DNA of 64,000 nucleotides from Chlorogloeopsis fritschii (GTDB lineage: Bacteria; Cyanobacteriota; Cyanobacteriia; Cyanobacteriales; Nostocaceae): assembly GCF_043099315.1 (NCBI RefSeq), contig NZ_CP170746.1; one strand, written 5' to 3'. Numbering within the stretch: position 1 is the stretch's first letter; every line of letters begins with the position of its first letter. The position numbers and the translations under genes are program-made. Below, piece after piece: positions 8,523-17,347 of the stretch. The notes below the pieces were generated by a model that was given only the letters and a program-made list of their open reading frames with translations, did not search any database and was not told the origin of the DNA.

Positions 8523-10217
8523 ATGTTGCGACTAGAACATATCAGTAAAATTTATCCGACTGGCGAAGTCCTCAAGGATATCAACTGGGAAGTCAAATCT
8601 GGCGATCGCATTGGTTTAGTTGGTGTCAATGGAGCCGGAAAATCAACACAACTCAAAATTATTACTGGCGAAGTTGAACCGTCTTCTGGTGAAGTTATTC
8701 GTCCTGCCAGCTTACACATAGCTTACCTCAACCAAGAATTTGATGTTGATCCCTCTCGCACAGTCAGAGAAGAATTTTGGACAGTCTTTAAGGAGGCAAA
8801 CCAGGTAAATCAGTCTTTAGTGCAAGTGCAGCACCAAATGCAAACTGCTTCCCCAGAGGAACTGGAAAAACTGATTAATAAATTGGATCGTCTCCAGCGA
8901 CAGTTTGAAGCTTTAGATGGTTACGGCTTGGAAGCACGCATTGGCAAGATATTGCCAGAAATGGGATTCGAGCCAGAGGATGGCGATCGCCTTGTCAGTG
9001 CCTTTAGTGGTGGCTGGCAGATGCGGATGAACTTAGGTAAAATTTTGCTGCAAGAACCGGATTTGTTGCTGCTAGACGAGCCGACTAACCACCTAGATTT
9101 AGAAACTATTGAGTGGCTAGAAAATTACCTGAAAGGATTAACCACACCGATGGTAATAGTCTCCCATGACCGGGAGTTTCTTGACCGTCTGTGTACCCAG
9201 ATTGTGGAAACTGAACGTGGTGTTTCCACTACCTACTTTGGCAATTACTCGGCATACCTGCAACAAAAATCAGAAAATCAATTAGCGCAATTATCTGCTT
9301 ACGAACGCCAGCAGAAAGAACTAGAGAAACAGCAGGCGTTTGTTGATAGGTTCCGCGCCAGTGCCAATCGCAGCACCCAGGCAAAAAGCCGAGAAAAGCA
9401 ACTAGAAAAAATTGAGCGCATCGAAGCACCCACCTCTGATGTCAAAACATTGCACTTCCGTTTTCCGCCTGCACCCCGTAGCGGACGAGAAGTGATAAAA
9501 ATCAAAGATTTAACTCACATCTACGACGATAAAATTTTATTTTTGGGAGCAAATCTCTTAATTGAAAGAGGCGATCGCATTGCTTTTCTTGCTCCTAATG
9601 GTGCTGGTAAATCCACGTTATTACGGATAATTATGGGTATAGAGCAACCCACGGAAGGCAATGTTAGCTTAGGCGAGCATAACGTGATCCCCGGTTATTT
9701 TGAGCAAAACCAAGCGGAGGCTTTAGATTTACAAAGAACTGTCATGGAAACTATCCATGATGAAGTCCCTGATTGGAAAAATGAAGAAGTCCGCACGTTA
9801 CTAGGACGCTTTTTATTCAGTGGTGACACGGTGTTTAAAAAAGTTGTCGCTCTTAGCGGTGGAGAAAAGGCACGTCTGGCGTTGGCAAAAATGCTCTTGC
9901 GCCCGGCAAATTTACTGATACTAGATGAACCAACAAACCATTTAGATATTCCAGCCAAAGAAATGCTGGAAGAAGCACTGCAAAATTACGAGGGAACCGC
10001 AATCGTTGTTTCTCACGACAGGTATTTTATTTCTCAAGTAGCAAATAAAATCGTGGAAATTCGGGATGGGGAATTCCGTGTATATCTAGGTGATTATCAC
10101 TACTACCTAGAAAAAATTGCTGAAGAGAAGGAACAAGCTAGACTAGCGGCGATCACTGCCGAAAAAGCTGCCAAGAAAGCTGCTAAAGCCGCAAAAGCAG
10201 CTGCGAAAAAGAAATAA
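8523..10217 (+). CDS. ABC-F family ATPase
   Basis: A 564-residue soluble protein with two ABC cassettes and no membrane helices, which defines ABC-F. The first Walker A is GVNGAGKST (about residues 34-42) and its signature is FSGGWQMRMNL; the second Walker A is APNGAGKST and its signature is LSGGEKARLALAKML. Between them is the P-site tRNA-interaction linker with a coiled-coil-like basic stretch (ASANRSTQAKSREKQLEKIE). The C-terminus is an Ala/Lys tail. ABC-F proteins act on the ribosome (EttA, Uup, resistance types). It ends in a clear terminator at 10247, so it is probably monocistronic. Confidence 0.93.
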   Translation: MLRLEHISKIYPTGEVLKDINWEVKSGDRIGLVGVNGAGKSTQLKIITGEVEPSSGEVIRPASLHIAYLNQEFDVDPSRTVREEFWTVFKEANQVNQSLVQVQHQMQTASPEELEKLINKLDRLQRQFEALDGYGLEARIGKILPEMGFEPEDGDRLVSAFSGGWQMRMNLGKILLQEPDLLLLDEPTNHLDLETIEWLENYLKGLTTPMVIVSHDREFLDRLCTQIVETERGVSTTYFGNYSAYLQQKSENQLAQLSAYERQQKELEKQQAFVDRFRASANRSTQAKSREKQLEKIERIEAPTSDVKTLHFRFPPAPRSGREVIKIKDLTHIYDDKILFLGANLLIERGDRIAFLAPNGAGKSTLLRIIMGIEQPTEGNVSLGEHNVIPGYFEQNQAEALDLQRTVMETIHDEVPDWKNEEVRTLLGRFLFSGDTVFKKVVALSGGEKARLALAKMLLRPANLLILDEPTNHLDIPAKEMLEEALQNYEGTAIVVSHDRYFISQVANKIVEIRDGEFRVYLGDYHYYLEKIAEEKEQARLAAITAEKAAKKAAKAAKAAAKKK

Positions 10218-10246
10218 AACAGCAGCTAAAATTCATAATTCTGAAC

Positions 10247-10275
10247 ACTCCACCCCTCAAGGGTGGAGTTTTGTT
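10247..10275 (+). terminator. Rho-independent terminator of the ABC-F gene
   Basis: The stem ACTCCACCC (10247-10255) pairs with GGGTGGAGT (10261-10269) around a five-base loop and is followed by TTTGTTTT. It sits 29 bases after the ABC-F stop codon, in the right orientation. Confidence 0.85.
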
Positions 10276-10702
10276 TTCACAAGTAGGCTGAGTTTTACAG
10301 CTTCTAGCTTCCCTTAACCTTCAAAGATTGGTTCAAAAAACCTAGAAATGACCAACCTAGTAGTTTCTCTGTGTTGCTTTGTCAACATCTAAGTGAGTTT
10401 GCCCTGGTAGGGTGAGCAAATCAGTTAAATTTTTGACTCATTCACAGAACCCCCTGATGCAAAAATGCGAAAACTTAAAACTATACCAAAATACCCAACT
10501 AGAAAAAATTACACATCAGGGTACTATGCAGCAATTATTAGATTAGTTATTTTAACTACAGATTGAGGTGTGCAATTAGCAGTGGAGCAGAAAGGTACTC
10601 TTAAGTTGTAAAACACTTATGCTGACTGCCTTTCAATGAGCTTTATCTGGTTTGGCAACTCAATTCTGACAAGTTCATTGTTTTATTTACAAGGAGTATT
10701 CC

Positions 10703-10849
10703 ATGTCTAAGAAAAATACTGCTACCAATAAGCCAGAAAAGGAAGTTCGCCAACAAGAACAGAACCAAACTGAAATCACCGAACTGTCCTTTGAAGCAAT
10801 GGAAACCATTTCTGGTGGTGCAACTCTGCACAAAAGCTCTCTATTGTAA
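10703..10849 (+). CDS. double-glycine leader peptide, secreted-peptide precursor (48 aa)
   Basis: ATG 10703 has an AAGGAG ribosome site at 10691-10696. The product is 48 residues: a charged, Gln/Glu-rich leader, then a canonical double-glycine processing helix (ELSFEAMETISGG, residues 27-39), then only nine residues, ATLHKSSLL. Leaders ending LS..E(L/M)..ISGG are cut after GG by C39 peptidases. Just such an exporter is encoded 1.6 kb downstream in the same direction, with an HlyD adaptor. The short tail lacks Cys, so lanthionine or disulfide bridges are unlikely; a signalling peptide is as plausible as a bacteriocin. Two hairpins (10856-10999) separate it from the TPR gene. Confidence 0.8.
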   Translation: MSKKNTATNKPEKEVRQQEQNQTEITELSFEAMETISGGATLHKSSLL

Positions 10850-10855
10850 TAAAAA

Positions 10856-10910
10856 ATACATTTTCAGTAAAAGGACTGCAAGCGGTTGAGACCAATTTCT
10901 GAAAATGTAT
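10856..10910 (+). promoter_or_regulatory. 12-bp stem hairpin downstream of the GG-peptide gene
   Basis: ATACATTTTCAG (10856-10867) is perfectly complementary to CTGAAAATGTAT (10899-10910), starting seven bases after the peptide stop codon. The loop is 31 bases and no strong T-tract follows. It probably stabilises the 3' end of the peptide mRNA or attenuates readthrough. Confidence 0.55.
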
Positions 10911-10944
10911 GTATTTAAAGTAACTCGTGAGTGAGTTACGTTAA

Positions 10945-10999
10945 AAAAGCTAGTGCTTTATTAAGTGACGTTAACTATATCTTACTACACTAGCTTTTC
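10945..10999 (+). terminator. second hairpin with T-rich tail between peptide and transporter genes
   Basis: AAAAGCTAGTG (10945-10955) pairs with CACTAGCTTTT (10989-10999). The 3' arm ends in TTTT, so the structure resembles an attenuating terminator. A smaller hairpin, GTAACTC/GAGTTAC, lies just before (10920-10939). The arrangement would give high peptide mRNA and reduced expression of the export genes. Confidence 0.5.
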
Positions 11000-11058
11000 C
11001 TAAAAATTCCACGCATCTAGCATTTTTTGTCAAGTTATAGTTTTTAGGAAAGTCACAA

Positions 11059-12375
11059 ATGTTTTCCATAGAGAGTTCCCCAAAAGCTTGGTTGCATCAA
11101 GTTTATTTAGATTTAGGTAACTTCCAAGCTGTTTCACCCCATCATTATAAAGTTCAGTTTAACTACAATCACTTGGTTGAGCAGACTTCAGTTCCTTACC
11201 AAGTGCAAATAATTCTTCCAGAATCTTTCCGAGAGTGTCTCATCCGTGAATCAGGGCTATATCAGTATCAGGTGAAAAATCCCCTGGAACTAGCACCTGA
11301 GTTACGCACACCAAGGTGGCAGATATTATGCGATTATTTAACTAATTATTCGGGACTAACTAAAGCTACTCAAATTCTCGTCATTAGGCTGTTAAGTAGC
11401 TTGTGTTTTCATCAAGCTGTTGTAGATTATGTGCCACCTATTTCCGAAGCTGAACTAAAAAGCGATCCTAATAATGCGACACTGTACTTCTTACGAGCTA
11501 TTTCTAATTTAACAATAGAAGCCGATCGCTACTTGCCTTACAATTTTAAAGAATTAGAAATCATCGCCTATAATGCACCATCAGGGCATATTACCAAGAT
11601 TTTAGCTGGATTACAAATCGTAGTCCAATTAGCCAGAACCTTAAAGGATTTGCAAGGCGCAGAGTATTGGCGCGAGATTGTGACTAAAGAGCTTGATTCT
11701 ACTTTATCCTCACTGGATGATTTTACCGCCAAACTCTTAATGAGTGTTTATTATCGGTCTTGTGTATTTGTTCCGCTTTTGAAAAAAGAGAAAGAAAAAG
11801 TGATTGCAGAGATGGATCTTTGCCAATCTTATGCTGAAAGTTTGATCCCAGAAAATCACGAGCAAGAAATTGTTGCCTACGAGAATCGAAGCAATATACA
11901 GGAAAGTCGGACAAAAGAGGCACTCTGGTTGCGAGATTTCGATTTAGCTGAAGAACGCGCTCGCCAGCTCGTCGAAAGAAATATTTCAGATCCAAGATAT
12001 CGGCTGGAGTTAGGAGAAGTTCTCCTCAAGCGGGAGAAAATTGAAGAAGCTGCCCAAGTTTATCGCAGTGCAACTCGTTTAGGCCCTCCAGGTACTGCCG
12101 TAGCTTGGTTTATGGCTGGACAGTGCTACCAGTCATTAGGAGATGTACAGTTGGCTTATGATTGTTACCTCGCCTGTTTGCACTTCGATCCTTTAGCTAT
12201 TTCCGCCGTCAAGCGTTTGAGCCGAGTTGCATCTTTTTTGGGAGATCGCAAAATTGTTAGTTGGTGTGAATTGCGCTTATCTCAACTAGAGCAGGAAAAA
12301 CAGAACATGGTAGCTACGGGAAGTAATGCTCCTGCTTATGTACCGGCAGTGCCTACGCTAGTGCAGGCAAGTTAA
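11059..12375 (+). CDS. TPR-containing protein of the peptide-export locus
   Basis: A 438-residue soluble protein without signal peptide. The C-terminal third (about residues 290-410) shows tetratricopeptide-type helical pairs (YRLELGEVLLKREKIEEAAQ; AWFMAGQCYQSLGDVQLAYD, ending CLHFDP). The N-terminal 130 residues are a mixed fold I do not recognise, starting WLHQVYLDLGNFQAVSPHHYK. It sits between the GG-peptide and the C39 exporter, 42 bases before the latter. That suggests a scaffold, a peptide-handling or maturation helper, or an immunity role; none can be read from the sequence. It has no known modification-enzyme motif. Confidence 0.8.
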   Translation: MFSIESSPKAWLHQVYLDLGNFQAVSPHHYKVQFNYNHLVEQTSVPYQVQIILPESFRECLIRESGLYQYQVKNPLELAPELRTPRWQILCDYLTNYSGLTKATQILVIRLLSSLCFHQAVVDYVPPISEAELKSDPNNATLYFLRAISNLTIEADRYLPYNFKELEIIAYNAPSGHITKILAGLQIVVQLARTLKDLQGAEYWREIVTKELDSTLSSLDDFTAKLLMSVYYRSCVFVPLLKKEKEKVIAEMDLCQSYAESLIPENHEQEIVAYENRSNIQESRTKEALWLRDFDLAEERARQLVERNISDPRYRLELGEVLLKREKIEEAAQVYRSATRLGPPGTAVAWFMAGQCYQSLGDVQLAYDCYLACLHFDPLAISAVKRLSRVASFLGDRKIVSWCELRLSQLEQEKQNMVATGSNAPAYVPAVPTLVQAS

Positions 12376-12417
12376 TTTATGGCTGTTAATTTCCCCAACT
12401 GAATTGAAAACAAGCTT

Positions 12418-14571
12418 ATGAAGTATCACAATGTACTCCAACATAACGAAGAAGATTGTGGAGCAGCTTGTTTAGCTTCAATTGCCAAATATTATGGACG
12501 TACCTTTACACTCAATCGTATTCGGGAAGTTGCTGGTACTTATCGCTCTGGCACAACTTTACTAGGCTTAAAGCAAGGAGCAGAGGCACTAGGATTTACC
12601 AATGTCCGAGCAATTAAAGTTTCCCTGAAAGTCATTGATGAGCGTTCTATTTCTCTTCCTTGTATCATTCATTGGAAAGGAAATCACTGGGTTGTCTTGT
12701 ATGGAAAACGGGGCAAAAAATATGCGATCGCCGATCCTGGAATTCATGGTATCCAGTACCTTGAGCCAAAGTGGCTGCTAGAAGCTTGGACGGATGGCAT
12801 TTTATTAACTCTTGAACCAGATCCCGTTCACTTTTTGGCTCAAACCGACGATCGAGAAAAAATCGGTGGATTGGGGCTGCTTTTGCGGCGAATGTGGCAT
12901 GAGCGTTTCCTATTTGCTCAAATATTGCTCCTGAACTTAGTAGTTGGATTAATCGCCTTAGCAGCTCCTTTACTGATCCAAAATTTAACAGATGATGTAC
13001 TGCTGAGAGGAGACAGTCAATTACTCACTCGCATAGTCATTATCATCTTAATTATGAATTTAATTGGGAGTAGCTTAGATTGGTTACAAGCCAATCTGAT
13101 CTCTCATTTCGGTCAGCGATTAGAATTGCACTTAATTCTACAATTTGCCAAACAAATTCTGCGCTTGCCTCTGAGTTACTACGAATCTCGTCGGAGTGGG
13201 GAAGTAACTAGTCGATTAAGAGATATCCAGTCGATTAATCAACTCATTTCTCAAGTACTCATCCACCTGCCTGGTCAATTTTTTGTGGCTGTAGTTTCTT
13301 TAGGATTCATGGCTTATTACAGCATCAAAATGACTATCTTGGCAGCTTTTCTCGCCTTTTTAATGCTCCTCTCTACCTTGATGTTTTTTCCCATTCTGCG
13401 GCAAAAAACTCAGAATGTTTTGAATAAAGAGAGCGAAAACCAAGGGATTTTAGTAGAAACATTTAAAGGAGCAACCACACTCAAAACTATTGCTGCTGCT
13501 CCCCAATTTTGGGATGAATTTAAATTTCGTTTTAGCCGCCTTGCTCGCACCTCTTTTAGCACCATTCAAATTAGTATTGCTAACAATACTTCTTCTCGTT
13601 TAGTCGATAGACTTGGCGGAATTATTTTTTTGTGGCTTGGTGGTACTTTTGTAATCAACCAAGAATTAACCACAGGGCAATTACTGGCACTTTATACTCT
13701 CAATCGGAATATTTCTCTATTGATTATTAATTTAGTTACTTTTGCCGATGAATTCGTGCGAGTAGATGCAGCAGCACAAAGACTGATAGAAGTAATTGAA
13801 ACCCCTGCCGAAAATGCAACAGACAGTGATAAAGCTGTAGTTAAGCTCAGGAGTGATGTAAACATTACTTGTACTAATCTTACTTTTAACTACACCGGAC
13901 GCATGACGCTTTTAGACGATTTTACCTTGACTATACCGGGAGGAAAAGTTATTGCCCTAATTGGTGAATCTGGTTGTGGAAAAAGTACTTTATGCAAACT
14001 CATAGCGGGCTTATATCCTCTGCAATCAGGGAATATTCGCATTGGTGGTTACAATATAGATGATGTTGCCCTTGATTGCTTACGCCGACAAGTTGTTTTA
14101 GTATCTCAAGAGCCTCACTTTTGGAGCAGGAGTATTACAGATAATTTTAATATTATCGATTCTCAAGTCACTTTTGAGAATATTGTCAATGCTTGTCAGA
14201 TGGCTGGAGCAGATGAGTTTATTAGCGATTTGCCAGGTCGATATCAAACTGTTTTAGGAGAATTTGGTGCTAATATTTCAGGTGGGCAAAGGCAACGATT
14301 AACTATTGCTAGAGCTATATTTAATGACCCACCAATTCTGATTTTAGATGAGTCTACCAGTGCTATCGATCCCATCAGTGAAACTAAAATTTTAGATAAT
14401 CTTTTACAACACCGCCAAGGAAAAACGACAATTTTAATTAGCCATCGCCCACGAGTAATTCAGCGTGCTGATTGGATTGTGATGCTTGATAGAGGACGCT
14501 TAAAAATTCAAGGTACTCTTGAAGAATTACGCCAAAAACCTGGCGAACATTTGAATTTTCTGATTTCCTAA
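12418..14571 (+). CDS. C39 peptidase-containing ABC transporter (PCAT)
   Basis: A 717-residue bacteriocin-type exporter. Residues 1-125 are a C39 cysteine protease with Q8, catalytic C14 (EEDCGAAC), H90 (GNHWVVLY) and D106 (IADPG), matching the layout of ComA and PCAT1. Six membrane helices follow (about 165-430), then an ATPase with Walker A GESGCGKST, signature ISGGQRQRLTIARA, Walker B ILILDESTSAID and switch His ILISHRP. It should cut the GG-leader peptide at 10703 after GG and export the tail. All catalytic residues are present, so it appears functional. The adaptor gene begins about 33 bases downstream. Confidence 0.95.
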   Translation: MKYHNVLQHNEEDCGAACLASIAKYYGRTFTLNRIREVAGTYRSGTTLLGLKQGAEALGFTNVRAIKVSLKVIDERSISLPCIIHWKGNHWVVLYGKRGKKYAIADPGIHGIQYLEPKWLLEAWTDGILLTLEPDPVHFLAQTDDREKIGGLGLLLRRMWHERFLFAQILLLNLVVGLIALAAPLLIQNLTDDVLLRGDSQLLTRIVIIILIMNLIGSSLDWLQANLISHFGQRLELHLILQFAKQILRLPLSYYESRRSGEVTSRLRDIQSINQLISQVLIHLPGQFFVAVVSLGFMAYYSIKMTILAAFLAFLMLLSTLMFFPILRQKTQNVLNKESENQGILVETFKGATTLKTIAAAPQFWDEFKFRFSRLARTSFSTIQISIANNTSSRLVDRLGGIIFLWLGGTFVINQELTTGQLLALYTLNRNISLLIINLVTFADEFVRVDAAAQRLIEVIETPAENATDSDKAVVKLRSDVNITCTNLTFNYTGRMTLLDDFTLTIPGGKVIALIGESGCGKSTLCKLIAGLYPLQSGNIRIGGYNIDDVALDCLRRQVVLVSQEPHFWSRSITDNFNIIDSQVTFENIVNACQMAGADEFISDLPGRYQTVLGEFGANISGGQRQRLTIARAIFNDPPILILDESTSAIDPISETKILDNLLQHRQGKTTILISHRPRVIQRADWIVMLDRGRLKIQGTLEELRQKPGEHLNFLIS

Positions 14572-14603
14572 TCCGCAAAAAGTTTGAAATTTACTTAGAG
14601 GAA

Positions 14604-16103
14604 TTGTCTATTTTGAATAATACAGAAGAAGCTTTTTTCTTTGTAGATGAGGAACAAGAATTATTACCATCTCTCAGTCGTTGGATGAAGTGGGGTGGGT
14701 TGTTGATTGTGGTAACGGTGGGAGTGACAACTATTTTGTCCTCAGTCTTCAAATATAATGTTAGCGTTCAAGCACCAGCTATTATTCGTCCTGATGGAGA
14801 ATTGCGACTTGTTCAGCCAGGGATTGAAGGACAAGTTAAACAAATTTTCGTGAAAGCAAATCAACAAGTGAAGGCAGGAGATATCCTAGTATCACTGGAT
14901 GATACTCGCCTACAAATTCAAAAAAGTCAACTGGAAGCTCGCCTGCAACAATCTCAATTGCAGTTGTCACAAATTAAGGCTCAAATTCGCGCTCAAGATG
15001 CTGAGATTGTGGCAGAAACAGAAAAAAGCAATCGGGCTATTGTTTCTGCTCAAGCTCAACTGAGTCGTTCTCGTCGAGACTATCGAGATCGACAAATTAC
15101 TAGCCAAGCAGATGTAGAAGCAGCACAAGCTAAGGTAAACAGTGCTAGAGAAAAGTTGCAACAGACTCAGGCAGAGTTAAAAGCATTCGAGGCTAACTTG
15201 CGATCGCTGCAAGCTTCTTTCAATGCAGCGACTGTCAAGCGCGATCGCTATAAAACTGTAGCCGAGCAAGGTGCTTTAGCACTAGATCAATTAGAGGAAG
15301 CTCAACTAGCAGTCAATCAGCAAACAGAAGCATTAGCAGCTCAAAAAGCAACTAATCAGGCTCAACAAAAACTAATTGCCCAGCATCAACAAGACTTGAC
15401 AGCCGCGATCGCTAACTTGCAGAGAGTGCAAGCTTTTCTGAAGCCCGATGCAGCCGAGGTAACAATCGCAACCGAAAAGATTTCTCAAGAGAAAGCCACT
15501 ATTAGTTCACTCCTAGCAAATCTGACAAAAGAGCGAAATGCACTGATTGAACAGCAAATTGGTTTACAAAAACAGATAAAAATTGATTTTAAAGAACTAC
15601 AAAAACTTACTTTTGACTTACAACATACTCTCATTAAAGCTCCTGTCGATGGCATTATTTTAAAAATTAATCTCCGCAACCCAGGTCAAACAGTTACAAC
15701 CAACTCAGAAATCGCTCAAATTGCTCCTAGTAATACCCCGCTAATCATAAAAGCTTTAGTAACGCCTCAAGATGTAAGTAAAGTGAAACCTGGTCAAAAG
15801 GCACAGTTTAAAGTTTCTGCCTGTCCTTATCCAGATTATGGTACGCTCACGAGCAAAGTCCGACAAATTTCTCCAGATGCCATTCCTGTTGACAACTATA
15901 ATGCAGTTTCTCCAACCACAACAAACAATATCGATCGCACTGTTTATGAAGTTACTATTGAACCTGAAACTCTGGCTTTAAAGCAAGGAGTAAACCAGTG
16001 CATGATGCAATTGGGGATGGCAGGTAGAGTTGAAATTATTTCTAAACAAGAAACAATTCTGCAAAATTTGTTAAGAAAAGCGAGATTACTGACAGATTTA
16101 TAG
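14604..16103 (+). CDS. HlyD-family secretion adaptor of the peptide exporter
   Basis: A 499-residue membrane fusion protein with an N-terminal helix (WGGLLIVVTVGVTTILSSVF, about residues 30-50). A lipoyl half (QPGIEGQVKQIFVKANQQV) is followed by a very long Gln/Ala-rich coiled-coil hairpin (about 110-340), the second lipoyl half (APVDGIILKINLRNPGQTV), and a C-terminal barrel with two Cys. No ATG is available: TTG 14604 lies only one or two bases from the AGAGGA ribosome site, whereas TTG 14613 (nine bases shorter) is better spaced. With the PCAT upstream it forms a type I secretion system; the outer-membrane channel would be a TolC homologue elsewhere. Confidence 0.92.
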   Translation: MSILNNTEEAFFFVDEEQELLPSLSRWMKWGGLLIVVTVGVTTILSSVFKYNVSVQAPAIIRPDGELRLVQPGIEGQVKQIFVKANQQVKAGDILVSLDDTRLQIQKSQLEARLQQSQLQLSQIKAQIRAQDAEIVAETEKSNRAIVSAQAQLSRSRRDYRDRQITSQADVEAAQAKVNSAREKLQQTQAELKAFEANLRSLQASFNAATVKRDRYKTVAEQGALALDQLEEAQLAVNQQTEALAAQKATNQAQQKLIAQHQQDLTAAIANLQRVQAFLKPDAAEVTIATEKISQEKATISSLLANLTKERNALIEQQIGLQKQIKIDFKELQKLTFDLQHTLIKAPVDGIILKINLRNPGQTVTTNSEIAQIAPSNTPLIIKALVTPQDVSKVKPGQKAQFKVSACPYPDYGTLTSKVRQISPDAIPVDNYNAVSPTTTNNIDRTVYEVTIEPETLALKQGVNQCMMQLGMAGRVEIISKQETILQNLLRKARLLTDL

Positions 16104-16115
16104 TGAGATTTATGA

Positions 16116-16718
16116 TTATTGTCGGCGCTTCGCATGAATATTTTTCATATGCTTCTTGACAGTATTTATTGTTATGTGAAGTTGAGAAGCAATTTCTTTA
16201 TATGTATATTTAGCTCGATATAGTTGCCAAATTTCAGTTTCTCTGGGAGTGAAATTATATTGCTCTATTTCCATGCAAATTTGATTTTCTAAGCACTTAT
16301 ATTGATTTTCAATTATTACCAAAAAATATTTTTTCGCCAACCTTTCTAATTTTAATAGTCTTATACAAACTCTAAATGCTTTAAAATTATCTAGTAAAAT
16401 TTCATCAAATATTATAAAATTGTCAATGTGGATACTTTGATTATTTATTAATTTTTGACAAATCTTCCAGATTGTAGGTGGTACAAAGTTATATTCAAAA
16501 TATTCTGGATTTATTTGGTAACAGAAAGTATTAGCAGAAGCGTTTGCATAAACTAGATCACCATTGACACCAATAATTAAAATTCCATCATCTAATATTT
16601 CTACCATTTCTTCTAAAACATCAAGTGATTCAACCCTATCCTTTAATCTAAAATTTGCTTGATGCATTTCAGTTTCTCTTGGTTTTCGTGGTTTTGATTG
16701 CTTCTTAAAATTACTCAT
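16116..16718 (-). CDS. PAS-LuxR transcriptional regulator
   Basis: A 200-residue regulator with a PAS-like sensor (about residues 30-130; DDGILIIGVNGDLVYANASA) and a C-terminal LuxR/FixJ helix-turn-helix (FTPRETEIWQLYRAKYTYKE, continuing IASQLHITINTVKKHMKNIH). No receiver domain is present. It converges on the adaptor gene, 12 bases from its stop, and is the only regulator beside the peptide-export locus, so control of that locus is a reasonable guess, possibly in response to the exported peptide. Base composition is more AT-rich than in its neighbours. Confidence 0.85.
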   Translation of the reverse strand: MSNFKKQSKPRKPRETEMHQANFRLKDRVESLDVLEEMVEILDDGILIIGVNGDLVYANASANTFCYQINPEYFEYNFVPPTIWKICQKLINNQSIHIDNFIIFDEILLDNFKAFRVCIRLLKLERLAKKYFLVIIENQYKCLENQICMEIEQYNFTPRETEIWQLYRAKYTYKEIASQLHITINTVKKHMKNIHAKRRQ

Positions 16719-17347
16719 ATATTTTAGGCAATACCTTCAAAAATCATTAAATATGAGTGATATGTAATGTAAGTGAAACTGGTTGCACTGGAAGAATGAA
16801 AACATAAAAAATTAGGAGAGTAGGGGAGAAAAACTACCCGTTTTCTTGTGAGGTTTGTACTTCTAAACTGTAATAAAACTTCATAATTGCCTAAAATTTA
16901 AAGGGATCTAAAAGTATTTGGCACATCTTTAAGAACTTTTAAAACATCTTCTTTGCATCTTCTCTGCTCGACTTGATCCAAAATTAAGAACTTGAAGTTG
17001 GTTCTCCTTAGAGGGCAAAAACCCTAGCTTTTTGGCACAAACTTTTTCTATGTCATTCATTACAAATACTGAAATCACCTCTGAAGATACTTGTTCCGCA
17101 AAAATACAATAAAATTTAGTTAAAATACTTGAGTGTTCAAGCTAGTTCAGCAGATATACAAGTCTATATAGACTGCACAGCAAGCTTTATACGCTTTTTG
17201 GTACAAATGCACTTTACTTCTAGTCGAAGAAAATCTAAAAAAGATGGATTTATGCCATAAAAGAAGTTGGTAAGCAGAAATTCACTTGCGGCTGGGGTTA
17301 GCAGTGGTATCATTCGGGTATTACAAAAAGTAAAGGGCGATTTTATT
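16719..17347. other. intergenic region, no convincing gene
   Basis: An AT-rich stretch of about 630 bases between the divergent luxR-like gene and gpmI. I see only very short frames without ribosome sites (for example ATG 17051, 20 codons). A weak AGGG/CCCT hairpin lies near 17015. Promoters for both flanking genes should be here. Confidence 0.5.

Noticed and set aside
10450..10560. additional small peptide genes upstream of the GG-peptide
   Set aside because: Frames starting at ATG near 10457 and 10466 (about 29 and 33 codons) have no ribosome site and no GG leader.
17267..17347. extended N-terminus for gpmI
   Set aside because: These 27 codons have no similarity to the family; ATG 17348 gives the conserved start.
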